From contig CAUXFO010000001.1 of the NCBI GenBank assembly GCA_963565915.1, positions 1-64,000 of the forward strand: a DNA stretch of 64,000 nt, in the 5' to 3' direction. Positions 28,967 to 38,551 of this stretch are shown here, piece after piece. The DNA is from Entoloma clypeatum (Eukaryota > Basidiomycota > Agaricomycetes > Agaricales > Entolomataceae). Each line of letters begins with the position of its first letter. The first letter of the stretch is position 1. The position numbers were made by a program, and so were the translations under genes. The notes beneath the pieces were generated by a model that saw only the letters and a program-made list of their open reading frames with translations, made no database searches and was not told where the DNA came from.

Positions 28967-30649
28967 CTAGTTCTTTATCAGTCCGAAGTACGGGATAAAC
29001 TTGGAAAAGAGGATTTTCCCCAGATTCTTAGTCAAAAGGTCTGCAGGGTTATTCACTCCTTCGATGAATTCGACCGTAATAATTCCTTCGGAGACTTTTT
29101 CTCTGACGAAGTGGAATCGCACGTCAATGTGCTTGGATCGCTTCTCAGTCACAGGGTTGGATGCGATAAAGACGGAGCCGTTGTTATCTCCGTAGATCGG
29201 TACTGATCCGATCTGCATTCCAAGTTCGGCAAGCATGCTTCTCAGCCATGTTGCTGCGCGACTGCAATCTGATAGCGCCATATACTCTGCTTCTGTAGAA
29301 GAGAGGGCGATGGTCTTTTGCGCCGATGATACCCATGTTATCGCTCCAGACGCCAGTGATATGAAGAAGCCGGTGGTAGACCTCCTCGTGTTTTCATCTG
29401 ACGCCCAGTCGGAGTCTGTGAATGCATAGATCCCTTTCCCTGAGTCCCCATCGTACATGATCGCGTAATTTTTCGTTGCCTTCAAATATCTGCAAATGTC
29501 CCTAGCCACCTCTAAATGGCGTTTGGTGGGATTTGCGGAAAATTGGGACATTTTGATTACAGCAAAGCAGATGTCAGGCCTCGTTCCAATCATCAGATAT
29601 AGGAGTGATCCGATGACGGATTGGTACTTAGATCGGAGTTCCGCATTGGGTTCATCTTCGGACGCCATGGGTTTGTAGCCCGTAGGGAGTGGGGTATGGG
29701 TGGCATTAGATTCGCTCATCCCCATGCGTGCCAGAATTTTTTCAAGGTAAGGTACTTGATCAATGAAGATCCTCTTCCCACGTTGCCTTATTTGGATTGA
29801 AAGAAATTCCTTTGGTTCCCCATCAGGCACTAGGTGACCTAGGTCCCTACATTCCCATGTTGTCATGAAGGCCTTCTTCTTTTCTAGCGTATATTCCCGG
29901 TTTGTGCTGAGAAAAGCAGAGTCGTCGACATAGATGACGGCAATTACAATTTCCCCGTTGGTACTTTTGTGAATAAATACTCCCGCATCGGAGTGAAGCC
30001 GGACAAAGCCGAGCTTTTTCATGGAGGAATCAAGTTCCCTCCACCAGGCTAATGCGGCCTGCTTAAGTCCATATAGAGCTTTGAATAGTTGGTACACGAG
30101 GTGTTCTTTCCCTTTTACTATGTAGCCCTCAGGCTGTCGCATGTAAATGACTTCACGGAGCGTTCCATAGAGGAAGGCTGATGAGACGTCCAAAAGAGTC
30201 ATGAACCACCCTTCAAGGGCTGTCAATGCCAGTATTAATCGGACGGTTTCATATCTTACGACTGGTGAGAAGATCTGATCAAAGTCGATCCCTTCTACCT
30301 GTGAGAAGCCTTTTGCGACGAGGCGCGCTTTCAGACGCCCGTCGGACTTTTCATTGTAAACCCATTTGTTCCTTAGAGCTTTCCTCCCTGCAGGCAGGGG
30401 TACTAGCTCTGTGATCACCCCGCGGCGTTTGAGCATGTCTAGCTCTTTACGTTCAGCTGCATACCAGTCTTCTTTATTTGGAAGAGGATATATGTCTTTA
30501 TGGGACATTTCAACAATGCCAACTTGGACTGATATCGCCTCCATCAGGAGGTCATTCATCCATGCCGTTTGACTGCCCAATCTCCGTCTTCGATCTAATT
30601 TTTCAAGATCAGACGCTGGAGTGTCTTCCCCATAGATGCTTCCTGGCAT
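28967..30649 (-). CDS. Copia-2 reverse transcriptase-RNase H
   Basis: A 560-residue intact frame, with the same length and motifs as Copia-1: VAKGFSQ, DVSSAFLYG, VIYVDDSAFL, FTDSDWASDEN, SSTEAEYMAL, SKHIDVRFHF and NPADLLTK. It overlaps the upstream integrase frame in -1, ending the upstream frame with TTG AAA AAT TAG. The stretch from about 30360 to 31410 is virtually identical to Copia-1, whereas gag-proximal parts differ clearly. Confidence 0.92.
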   Translation of the reverse strand: MPGSIYGEDTPASDLEKLDRRRRLGSQTAWMNDLLMEAISVQVGIVEMSHKDIYPLPNKEDWYAAERKELDMLKRRGVITELVPLPAGRKALRNKWVYNEKSDGRLKARLVAKGFSQVEGIDFDQIFSPVVRYETVRLILALTALEGWFMTLLDVSSAFLYGTLREVIYMRQPEGYIVKGKEHLVYQLFKALYGLKQAALAWWRELDSSMKKLGFVRLHSDAGVFIHKSTNGEIVIAVIYVDDSAFLSTNREYTLEKKKAFMTTWECRDLGHLVPDGEPKEFLSIQIRQRGKRIFIDQVPYLEKILARMGMSESNATHTPLPTGYKPMASEDEPNAELRSKYQSVIGSLLYLMIGTRPDICFAVIKMSQFSANPTKRHLEVARDICRYLKATKNYAIMYDGDSGKGIYAFTDSDWASDENTRRSTTGFFISLASGAITWVSSAQKTIALSSTEAEYMALSDCSRAATWLRSMLAELGMQIGSVPIYGDNNGSVFIASNPVTEKRSKHIDVRFHFVREKVSEGIITVEFIEGVNNPADLLTKNLGKILFSKFIPYFGLIKN

Positions 30650-33600
30650 CTTCCGAACTCGTCGTTCCCTGATCGGTCGATCTGGTACTTGCTCGGTTCC
30701 GGAGTGGGTATTCGCGGTTCATCATCAGGCTCACTGGCAGGCAATTCGTTGTCTGATTCAGGTTGATCCTGTTCAATGGGAACTGGGTCATGAGGTGTTT
30801 CACTGTGACTATCGTCGTCATTGCTGCCGGGAATGAGATCCTCAAACTCATCAGCCGGCTCTGGGTCTTCCATTTCTGGGTGGTTTTCTGGCAACGGGTC
30901 GATGTGGCATCTAGGGTACTTGCTTTCATCAAAGATAGCTTTCCCGCCCATGAAAATCGTGTTGGTCTCAGGATCCATGAAGCGGTATCCTTTGACCCCT
31001 GGTTTCGATCTGAGATAAATCATCAATCGGGATCTTGATTCCAGGGAGTTCCTACGTTTCTCCTTTGGGATATATACATATGCCTGACATCCAAATACTC
31101 TGACGCTGGACATGTCGGGGATCTCATTGGTCACCCTGAAGTAAGGGGTTTTCCATTCAAGACGCTGCATGGGGGTTCTGTTGTAGAGAAATGCTGCGTG
31201 TTCCAAACAGAATTCCCACCACATAGGTGGTAAGCATGCATCAAAGCGCAATGCCTGAGATTTTTCCCATAGTGTTCGATTGATCCTTTCTGCTCTACCA
31301 TTCTGCTGGTGCTGATATGGGAGCGTGACATCGATCAGAATTCCATGATCGGCAAGTACATCCTTGTATTCGTCAAATTCTCCACCTCCATCAACCCGCC
31401 ACTTTTTAGGGGTAGCGGCAAATTGATTCTGGATCATCGCAAGGAATTGTTTCAGCGCCGTGATGGCGCCTGACTTCTTCCTAAGCAAGACGACCCAGAC
31501 ATGGGATGAAAAATCGTCCAAAAAGGTAAGGAAATATTTGTACTTATGGTACGATGCCGTGGATATCTGCTTCAAATCCGAATGGATCAAATCAAAGGGT
31601 TTGACAGCCCTTGTCATCGAGTTAGGATAAGATTGATTCGGCATTTTCCCTTTTAGACACCCCGTGCAGTTTTCCTGTGATTTTTCACGTACTAACGTTT
31701 TGGGTACTCCTTTGGTACTGGTGGGAATCTTATTGAGCGCTTGGTCATTTGGGTGGCCAAGGCGTTTATGCCAGGTTTCGACAGTGATTTCGCTAGAGAT
31801 CGCGTGGATTTGGTCATAGCGTATTTCAGTGTCTAACCAATAAATGGTTTGTCCGAGAATGTGAGGTGAGAACTGTATTTTGTTCTGTCCTTTGGAGATG
31901 TTGATTTCTCCACGCATTCCGTCTACTTTGTAACCGTGATTAAGGAAGACGCCTAGGGACAATAGGCGCGTGTCCATGTCCGGAATGTAGAATACAGGTC
32001 GGAGAAGGTGGGTTTTTACTTCCCCATTTAGGGTATGCCGTACTGGAACGGCCCCAACTCCGAGAATTTCCAGTTTCTTTCCCTTTTCAGCTGTTTGGAC
32101 AAATCGCTTAGCCTTAAGAGGCCTGTAGTACGTGAAGTCCTTGAACTCATGGGTAAAGTGTAACGAGGCACTGGAGTCTAAGATCCACTGTGCACGTTCT
32201 TTCTCCTTACAGTGTGTACATGACGCAAAGTGCTTTGTATATTTTTTATATAGATCGTTGTCAATGTGATCCATACATTCTGCACTAGTACTAGCTAATA
32301 TTTTACACGTCTGCAAGGAGGTGTTATTAGCTTTCCTTAATTGGTCAGATTCAGGAGAGGAAGATGACGAACCGTCAAGTTCAATGAGCCCATCTTCGAA
32401 TTGGTCCGGCCCCATCCGCTCGCTTTGATGGTCTATGTCCATCATCCTCAGGGTTTGGTCCAGCGGCGGAGTAACTCGACGCTGCTTGGACGGTCTTTCG
32501 TCTTCTTCTGGGATAATCGTATCCAGAATGCGAAGGTTTGACCCTGAGGGGCGGGCACCAATGCCACGCGCGAGTTTGCGAACATGGTCATTTTTCTTCC
32601 ACACAGACGGCTTGCCCGAAGGAAGCCCGGTGTACTGGGATGGAGGCGGGTTCATTCGCTGAAGGAGCGACTGCATCCGCTGAGAGTCTGGCTGGGCGGT
32701 ACTTATCGTTTTTCCGCGCCCGGTGACGGTAGTGAAGGATGGTGGAGGGAAGTGTATGGCGGGAGCAACAAACTCAACCGTTTCCTCCACATGGTCGGAC
32801 ATGTTGTCCGCAGTGTTGGCGCTTTTCTTCTGATTGCGCCAGCGTCCTTTTCCCTTCTTCTTTTCAGAAGCGGTACTATGGTCGGTCGAGTTAGGCTGCT
32901 CGTCAGCGTCGTTCTGTGAGGTACTCGGCTTTTGCTGCTTTTCCCATTTGGGGTCCTGCCCCTTTCGCTTTGTCCCAGAAATTTTCTTGGCCTGCTCATT
33001 GGACGTACGAGTAGACCCGACCGAATACTTGCGCCTGTATTCCGAGATGACGCTGTCGGCGACGGCCTGCCATGTGAAGTCATCGGCGTCGTATACCTGG
33101 AAGAGAGCGGTGGAGAGTGATGACCAGGCGTCGGGAATCGCATTGGCCAAGATCATTGCCTGCATCAGATCGGGGACGACAAAATTTGAATCGGCGAGAC
33201 GGGCGAAGAGAGAGCCCAGGCGTTCGATTTCAGGGACGGGGTCGCGTCCAGACAGTTTGTAGGTGGCGGCGGCTTTAAAGTCGCCGAAGATGACCGCCGG
33301 GGATATCTTGGAGTAGGCGTCTTTCAACGTTTTCCATGCGCCAAGCGCTGAGGTACTGTCTTTGATGTGACGTCTGATCGCCTCAGAGATTTTCAGGCGT
33401 ATCGCCCCGAGAGCTACGTCGTCGTCCCTGATCCAGGCTTTTTCTTCCTTGCGGAAGCCGGGCTGGTCGACCGTGGTAGTCAGCACAGGGGGAGCAGCGG
33501 TGGTGGGACCAGGAGTGGAGACCGTAGTGGTGAAGTCGGCGATCTCGGGACGGGGGATATCGCCAGAGACGATGCGCCAGACTCCTTGATGAAGGAGGTA

Positions 33601-33684
33601 GGACTTCATTTTTTCGGCCCAGCTTTGGTAGTCAATGCCGTCAAAGGGGGCGATGGTGTCAAGAGCAGAGCGAGAGGTAGACAT
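30595..33684 (-). CDS. Copia-2 gag-protease-integrase polyprotein
   Basis: A single open frame of 1029 residues. Order: UBN2-type gag N-terminus (FDGIDYQSWAEKMKSYL, residues 14-30), basic low-complexity region (about 230-300), and a protease site near residue 500 that reads WILDSSASLHF. The catalytic Gly of DSG is changed to Ser, one G-to-A at a CpG relative to Copia-1. Integrase follows with WHKRLGHP, C..C, HSDLKQI, FLDDFSSHVW, DGGGEF and NGRAERINRT. The reading frame is therefore complete, but maturation is probably blocked. The start is the ATG at 33684, matching Copia-1. Confidence 0.92.
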   Translation of the reverse strand: MSTSRSALDTIAPFDGIDYQSWAEKMKSYLLHQGVWRIVSGDIPRPEIADFTTTVSTPGPTTAAPPVLTTTVDQPGFRKEEKAWIRDDDVALGAIRLKISEAIRRHIKDSTSALGAWKTLKDAYSKISPAVIFGDFKAAATYKLSGRDPVPEIERLGSLFARLADSNFVVPDLMQAMILANAIPDAWSSLSTALFQVYDADDFTWQAVADSVISEYRRKYSVGSTRTSNEQAKKISGTKRKGQDPKWEKQQKPSTSQNDADEQPNSTDHSTASEKKKGKGRWRNQKKSANTADNMSDHVEETVEFVAPAIHFPPPSFTTVTGRGKTISTAQPDSQRMQSLLQRMNPPPSQYTGLPSGKPSVWKKNDHVRKLARGIGARPSGSNLRILDTIIPEEDERPSKQRRVTPPLDQTLRMMDIDHQSERMGPDQFEDGLIELDGSSSSSPESDQLRKANNTSLQTCKILASTSAECMDHIDNDLYKKYTKHFASCTHCKEKERAQWILDSSASLHFTHEFKDFTYYRPLKAKRFVQTAEKGKKLEILGVGAVPVRHTLNGEVKTHLLRPVFYIPDMDTRLLSLGVFLNHGYKVDGMRGEINISKGQNKIQFSPHILGQTIYWLDTEIRYDQIHAISSEITVETWHKRLGHPNDQALNKIPTSTKGVPKTLVREKSQENCTGCLKGKMPNQSYPNSMTRAVKPFDLIHSDLKQISTASYHKYKYFLTFLDDFSSHVWVVLLRKKSGAITALKQFLAMIQNQFAATPKKWRVDGGGEFDEYKDVLADHGILIDVTLPYQHQQNGRAERINRTLWEKSQALRFDACLPPMWWEFCLEHAAFLYNRTPMQRLEWKTPYFRVTNEIPDMSSVRVFGCQAYVYIPKEKRRNSLESRSRLMIYLRSKPGVKGYRFMDPETNTIFMGGKAIFDESKYPRCHIDPLPENHPEMEDPEPADEFEDLIPGSNDDDSHSETPHDPVPIEQDQPESDNELPASEPDDEPRIPTPEPSKYQIDRSGNDEFGRCQEASMGKTLQRLILKN

Positions 33685-34047
33685 TGTAGATGAATCTAAA
33701 AAGGGTTCCCAATCAGTGATATGTTATGAATATGATTTGAGAAAACAATTGAATGATTCCTTATGACTTATTCCCTTCAGGAATAGCGGTCATGGGAAAA
33801 CCCTTTATATGTCAGAATCGTATAAGGTGCGATCAACGTTTCCACATGGAGTGTACTAGGTCAATCCCCTTTTAGGGACGTCTCATGACAGGTACTTGTT
33901 GTAATGACGTTCCCAGGTTCATATGTGAAGAAGTATGACTCAGAACCTAGATCTTTCGATCGGTTCTTTGCCAACCAGGGTAGAGTGGGCAGGTACTCGC
34001 TGTTGCCAGCGTTTCCCAGGTCCCTCTGCTATCCGGGGCCCATAACC
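33685..34047 (-). promoter_or_regulatory. Copia-2 5' leader and primer-binding site
   Basis: A 363-bp leader, nearly the same as in Copia-1. GGTTATGGGCCC sits against the LTR on the minus strand (plus-strand 34036-34047), complementary to the anticodon loop region of initiator tRNA-Met. Confidence 0.75.
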
Positions 34048-34358
34048 TGTTGAAGTTCCACCTGGGCGCTAGCCACAGGTGTACTGAGCAACACGGCTAC
34101 AGTGGAAGTACTCTACGATACCGCTATAGTCACTTACTTGGTTTGGGAGGGGGTAAGGCTGGTGAGAGCGGTTGAGGCTGGTGAGAGCGATGGAGCTGGT
34201 TAAGAGTCAAGAGACAACTTGTTGATATTGACAGTTTCCTGGTCTTATATACCGTACTACTGTTTGTACCAACCAAACAAGTATGTAATGAAGATATGTA
34301 AAGGTCACGTGATGTAATCTAATCTAATCTTATCTACGTGATGGGAAAAGTTTCAACA
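34048..34358 (-). repeat. Copia-2 5' LTR
   Basis: A 311-bp LTR nearly identical to 28580-28890. Visible differences include CTACGATACC/CTACAATACC and one base in the TAATCT repeat. Confidence 0.93.
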
Positions 34359-34363
34359 GACAA

Positions 34364-36680
34364 TGACCTGTTCCTAAAGGAGAAGAAGTGTCTTTGGGAA
34401 GTAACGAAATGCCCCATATTGGGATATGTCGTTGGAGAAGGACGTGTTGAGATGGAAACTGAAAAGGTGGACACAATCCGGAACTGGCAAGTACCCACTT
34501 CAAAAAAGGAAGTCCAGAAGTTCCTGGGATTTGCCAATTTTTATCGACGCTTTATTGAAGGATACTCAAACATCGCAAAGCCACTCACAACACTTACGGG
34601 AAATACAGCATTCACGTGGGGACCAGCGGCGCAAGAAGCATTTGAAGGTCTCATATGGGCAATCACAACGGCACCAGTCTTGGCATTGCCTAAACCGGAT
34701 GGACAGTTCAGGGTCGAAACCGATGCATCGGGTTATGCGATTGGAGCGGTACTTTCACAGAAACAAAACGACAAGTGGCATTCTATCGCGTTCTTGTTGC
34801 GGACCATGTCCGCGGCCGAACAGAATTACGAGATATATGACAAGGAACTCTTGGCAGTCATGGAAGCACTGAAGGACTGGCGACATTATCTACTTGAAGC
34901 CAAGGAACGTTTCGAGATCTTAACCGATCACAAAAACCTGGAGTATTTCCGGCGTCCTCAGGACCTAAACCAACGACAGAGGCGCTGGAAGATGAAGTTA
35001 CAAGACTATGACTTCGAATTACGGCATGTGCCCGGCAAGACCAATGCGAAAGCGGACATCCTGTCACGCTTACCCTGGTATGAAGCGGAACTCGAACCAC
35101 AGGACAGTGACCAAATGCTCAAGGAGGGACTATTCTTGAAACGGTTGGAATCAGAAGATGTGGTACAAATGGAGATGTTCACGGAGGAACAATTCTTTGA
35201 AGGGGGTGAAACATCTGATTCCACCAAAATTGGAAACATCACAACCATCGAAAACCCATGGATTGCACGCATCAAGGCCTCGAATCGCATGGAGACAGAA
35301 GTAACCCAGGGTCTGAAGAAGAATCCTCACTGGTACCAGCAGGAAAATGGCATCACCTACGCAGGAGAACGAGTCTATGTTCCACCAGACCCACAATTGC
35401 GCCAAGAACTGATGTTTGAAGCGCACAACGCACCAGTGGCAGGACATCCAGGACAATATCGAACACATGAACTCCTCACTCGCACCTACTGGTGGCCCAC
35501 CATCCTATATAACGTAAAGAAGTATGTGAAAGGTTGTGACACCTGTCAACGTAACAAGATCAGCCGCCAAAGGAGACACGCCCCTCTACACCCTAACGCC
35601 GCGCCAAGTCAACCATGGGAAGACATAGGGATTGACGTTGTGGGACCGATACCAGAATCTGATGGGAAGAACGCAATTCTGGTCATCACAGACAGACATT
35701 CAAAGATGCTTCATCTCATCCCAACAACCGTGGAACTATCGGCTGAAGGATTAGCCAAGATCTATCGGGACCAGATATGGAAGCTTCATGGGATCCCTAA
35801 GAAGATCATTAGCGACAGAGGACCACAGTTCGCCGCGAAGTTCATGGAGATACTTTGCCGCATGTTGGGAATCAAGAGAAACCTGTCCACTGCGTACCAT
35901 CCACAAACTGATGGACAAGCTGAACGATTGCATCAGGAAACCGAGGTGTTCTTACGAAACTTTGTCAACCATCTACAAGATGATTGGGCGGAATGGATCG
36001 CAATCGCAGAATTCCAGTACAATGACAAAGAACATCAAGCGACAAAGTACACACCATTCTATCTCAACTACGGTCTGCATCCTTGGAAGGGAGAACTTGT
36101 GTTGGAAGACACCAATCCAGCGGCAAACGACTTCTTGAAAAAACTCAAACAGGCACGAGAAGAAGCCAACGCAGCACTGAAACAGGCCCAGGATCAGATG
36201 AAGAAGACAGTTGACACACGACGAAGCCCGTCTCGGAATTACCGCATCGGAGACAAGGTGTGGCTGGAAGGGACTAACATCAGGACTGATCGTCCCTCAA
36301 AGAAACTTGACGCCCTCCAACACGGACCGTTCAAAGTCCTAGAGAAGAAAGGAGCTAGCGCATACCGTCTTGATCTTCCCAAAACCTGGAAGATGATCCA
36401 CCCTGTGTTCAACGAGACCCTGTTATCGCCATACGAAACCCCAAAGTATACCATTCAGAAAAAGAAGCCAGCCCCTGATCCGATCATCGTCGAAGGATGA
36501 GAAGAATACCATGTCTCCACGATCCTGGACTCTCGGAAATTCCGTGGAAAGATCCAGTACCTTGTCCAATGGGAAGGGTATGGCCCAGAAGAGAACACGT
36601 GGGAACCTCGGACTAATGTTCAGAACGCTCAAGACTTGATCCGAGATTTTCATCGGCAAAATCCATCACGTCCACGATAA
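34364..36680 (+). pseudogene. Gypsy B pol, 3' part (RT thumb, RNase H, integrase, chromodomain)
   Basis: It continues pol after Copia-2 with DLFLKEKKCLWEV. RNase H has ETDASGYAIGAVLS and DKELLAV. Integrase has AGHPGQYRTHELL, GCDTCQRNK, IGIDVVGP, SDRGPQF and PQTDGQAE. It is open to a TGA at 36498-36500 (CGA in Gypsy A), after which the chromodomain [17 protein letters not shown] is read to TAA at 36678-36680. An apparent ATG start at 34338 lies inside the Copia-2 LTR and is meaningless. Confidence 0.9.
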
Positions 36681-36797
36681 AAGAACAAACTTTGAGAGCC
36701 ATTTTCCACATCGACTTCTGTCACATCGAGTTCCCCGCTCCAACTCTTCTCGCCCAACACGCCGTTCTTCTTATACCTTTCAAACATCATTTCTGCC

Positions 36798-37166
36798 ATG
36801 TCCAACATCACCGCCGCCTCCACCGATGCTTCCGATATCAACCCCACCATCACCACCCTCATCGGCGAAGCACTCTCCATGCGCGACCAGATCCATGCGC
36901 TCGAAACCTCCGTCGCCGACATCCTCCACCGGCAGATGCATATCCGCCTTCATACCCTCTCCGATTTACCAACCGCCCCCACCGCTGAGGAGAAGCTCAT
37001 CCTCAAAAACTATACCAACACCCTTGCTGTCGAGAATCGACGCCTTCGCCTCGCCGTTCGAGGTTTAGAGTTTGCCACGGCGGTAAACAATGAACTGATA
37101 AAGGATTGGGGTAACCGAGTTGACCCTGCCTGGGCCGATCCAAATGGCAACGATGGATGGGAGTAG
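36798..37166 (+). CDS. Post-pol accessory ORF, copy B (122 aa)
   Basis: An intact ORF, MSNITAAS..., in the same position as in Gypsy A and G. Identical blocks are EALSMRDQIHALET and HRQMHIRLH; substitutions elsewhere are often conservative (IRLAIKGLE versus LRLAVRGLE), and many codon differences are silent. It ends DPAWADPNGNDGWE. Length and frame are maintained against noticeable nucleotide divergence, which suggests protein-level selection. The function is unknown; a small helical Gag-like or RNA-binding cofactor is one possibility. Confidence 0.72.
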   Translation: MSNITAASTDASDINPTITTLIGEALSMRDQIHALETSVADILHRQMHIRLHTLSDLPTAPTAEEKLILKNYTNTLAVENRRLRLAVRGLEFATAVNNELIKDWGNRVDPAWADPNGNDGWE

Positions 37167-37203
37167 GTAGTCTGTGAGGACACAGACCTTGAGGAGGGGA
37201 ACA

Positions 37204-37573
37204 TGTTACGGACTAACGACTACGGACGTATACACTTACTTTTTCACTTTTACTCATCGGCCCCCGCTTACACATATCGTATTATACTTTATTCCCTTTA
37301 GTATACTTCGCTCCCGCGCTGACTCGCTTTCCGCAGCTGTCTGACTCATTCCGCAGTCAGCTTACTCATTAGTGCATAGCCTTCCACAGTCGCCTTACTC
37401 ATGCGCACTGCCTTCTGCAGTTACTGACTCATTCGCTACTGCTCATAGTCAGTACTATATAAACCTCATGTACCATAGTTACATTCCTTAGATTTAGCAA
37501 TCACATTGCTCTTCGCCTTTCCATCTTCCTGCATACTCTGCCCGAACCTTGGAACGGTTTGTTACGCATAACA
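37204..37573 (+). repeat. Gypsy B 3' LTR
   Basis: A 370-bp partner of 25216-25585, followed by the CCCAC duplication. The polypurine tract GAGGAGGGGAACA lies just upstream. Confidence 0.92.
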
Positions 37574-38551
37574 CCCACCACAGAACCATCTGGAGGTTCA
37601 TTCCCGATTATGTGAGGATATGAATAAAGATATGCAGATACCATGTAGAGGTAGAACATGGTGAAAAAAGCTGAAATGTATGTCCTCATCTTTGGCACAG
37701 ATCATTGTTTTATGCCTGTGGTGCAATCCGGGCACCTGTGTATGGCTATTCTCTAGTGTGAGTAGGTCTCAACGCATCAATAGTAAATGGTGTGATGTAT
37801 AGATAGCTGTTAAAAAGTATCAGACAACTTGCACATCACAAATGTCTATGTATTCATTATCGGGCATTATTATTGTATGGTCAATAAATCTATAGATGGT
37901 TGTATAGGGTGTATCAGATGTTCATCTACTTGATACAAAAAGTTCCAAGAGAATCTATGCCATGTGGAAGACTGGAGATAAGACTTTGTCCAAAATATGT
38001 CTCAGAATCCCATGTGCATAACAATGACAGTGTTGGGAACGAAATCATATTTTCTACATTTCCCACTTGATGGGCCACAAATATGCTTGTTAACTAATGG
38101 ATAGATGCCTATGAACTCATGAAAAGTATATATACAGTTGGATACTCAAGCTATGTATGATAGAGAATCTGTATTCTGAAATGAGAGATCAAAACACAGG
38201 CAAAATCGTGATGCAACAGTGCATCATGGGTTACTCCAAACACCAAAACCAATGTTTTCCTCCTTTTCCCTTTCCACAACCACTTTAGTCTATATGTACT
38301 GTTTGTATACCATTGAAACATTGTATGTAAACCTCCTCAGACCATTCAAGTAAAGTTCAAGGACTTGATAAGGTGAATATGAGCAAAAATTTGACCAAAA
38401 TCTTTTATTTCATCTTTGGATTCTCTATATTCAGGGGATCTCAGAACACCTTCATTTTTCAAATTTGGTTCATTCCTTAGGGAGATATGACACTTTTCCT
38501 CAAATCTGCACATTTGATTATTTCTATCATATCTGGACTTCTAAAATTATA
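37574..38551. other. Interior of long-inverted-repeat element, no gene seen
   Basis: About 980 bp of AT-rich sequence between Gypsy B and the Tc1-like element. No recognisable coding frame. It should be the non-arm interior of the 23336-41231 element. Confidence 0.45.

Larger units (their letters stand above)
28580..34358 (-). mobile_element. Copia-2, complete Copia element inside Gypsy B
   Basis: A 5779-bp minus-strand element with 311-bp LTRs (28580-28890, 34048-34358) and target duplication GACAA (28575-28579, 34359-34363). Gypsy B pol reads Leu-Ser-Asp-Asn-Asp-Leu across the empty site, exactly as in Gypsy A. Gag-protease-integrase is a single open frame and RT-RNase H a second. The protease active site is mutated (DSS). 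I see only a few LTR differences. Confidence 0.96.
25216..37573 (+). mobile_element. Gypsy B, chromodomain Gypsy interrupted by Copia-2
   Basis: LTRs of 370 bp (25216-25585, 37204-37573) are flanked by CCCAC on both sides (25211-25215, 37574-37578). Without Copia-2 the element is about 6.57 kb. The layout matches Gypsy A, with self-priming PBS, gag, pol, post-pol ORF and polypurine tract. The LTRs differ at about four sites, each of C/T or G/A type. The coding region has two TGA stops (26653, 36498) and the Copia-2 insertion in RT. The protease active site reads Asp-Ser-Arg instead of Asp-Ser-Gly. Confidence 0.95.

Noticed and set aside
34338..34363. ATG start for Gypsy B pol inside the Copia-2 LTR
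   Set aside because: The preceding codons are LTR sequence; pol continues from 28579 once Copia-2 is removed.
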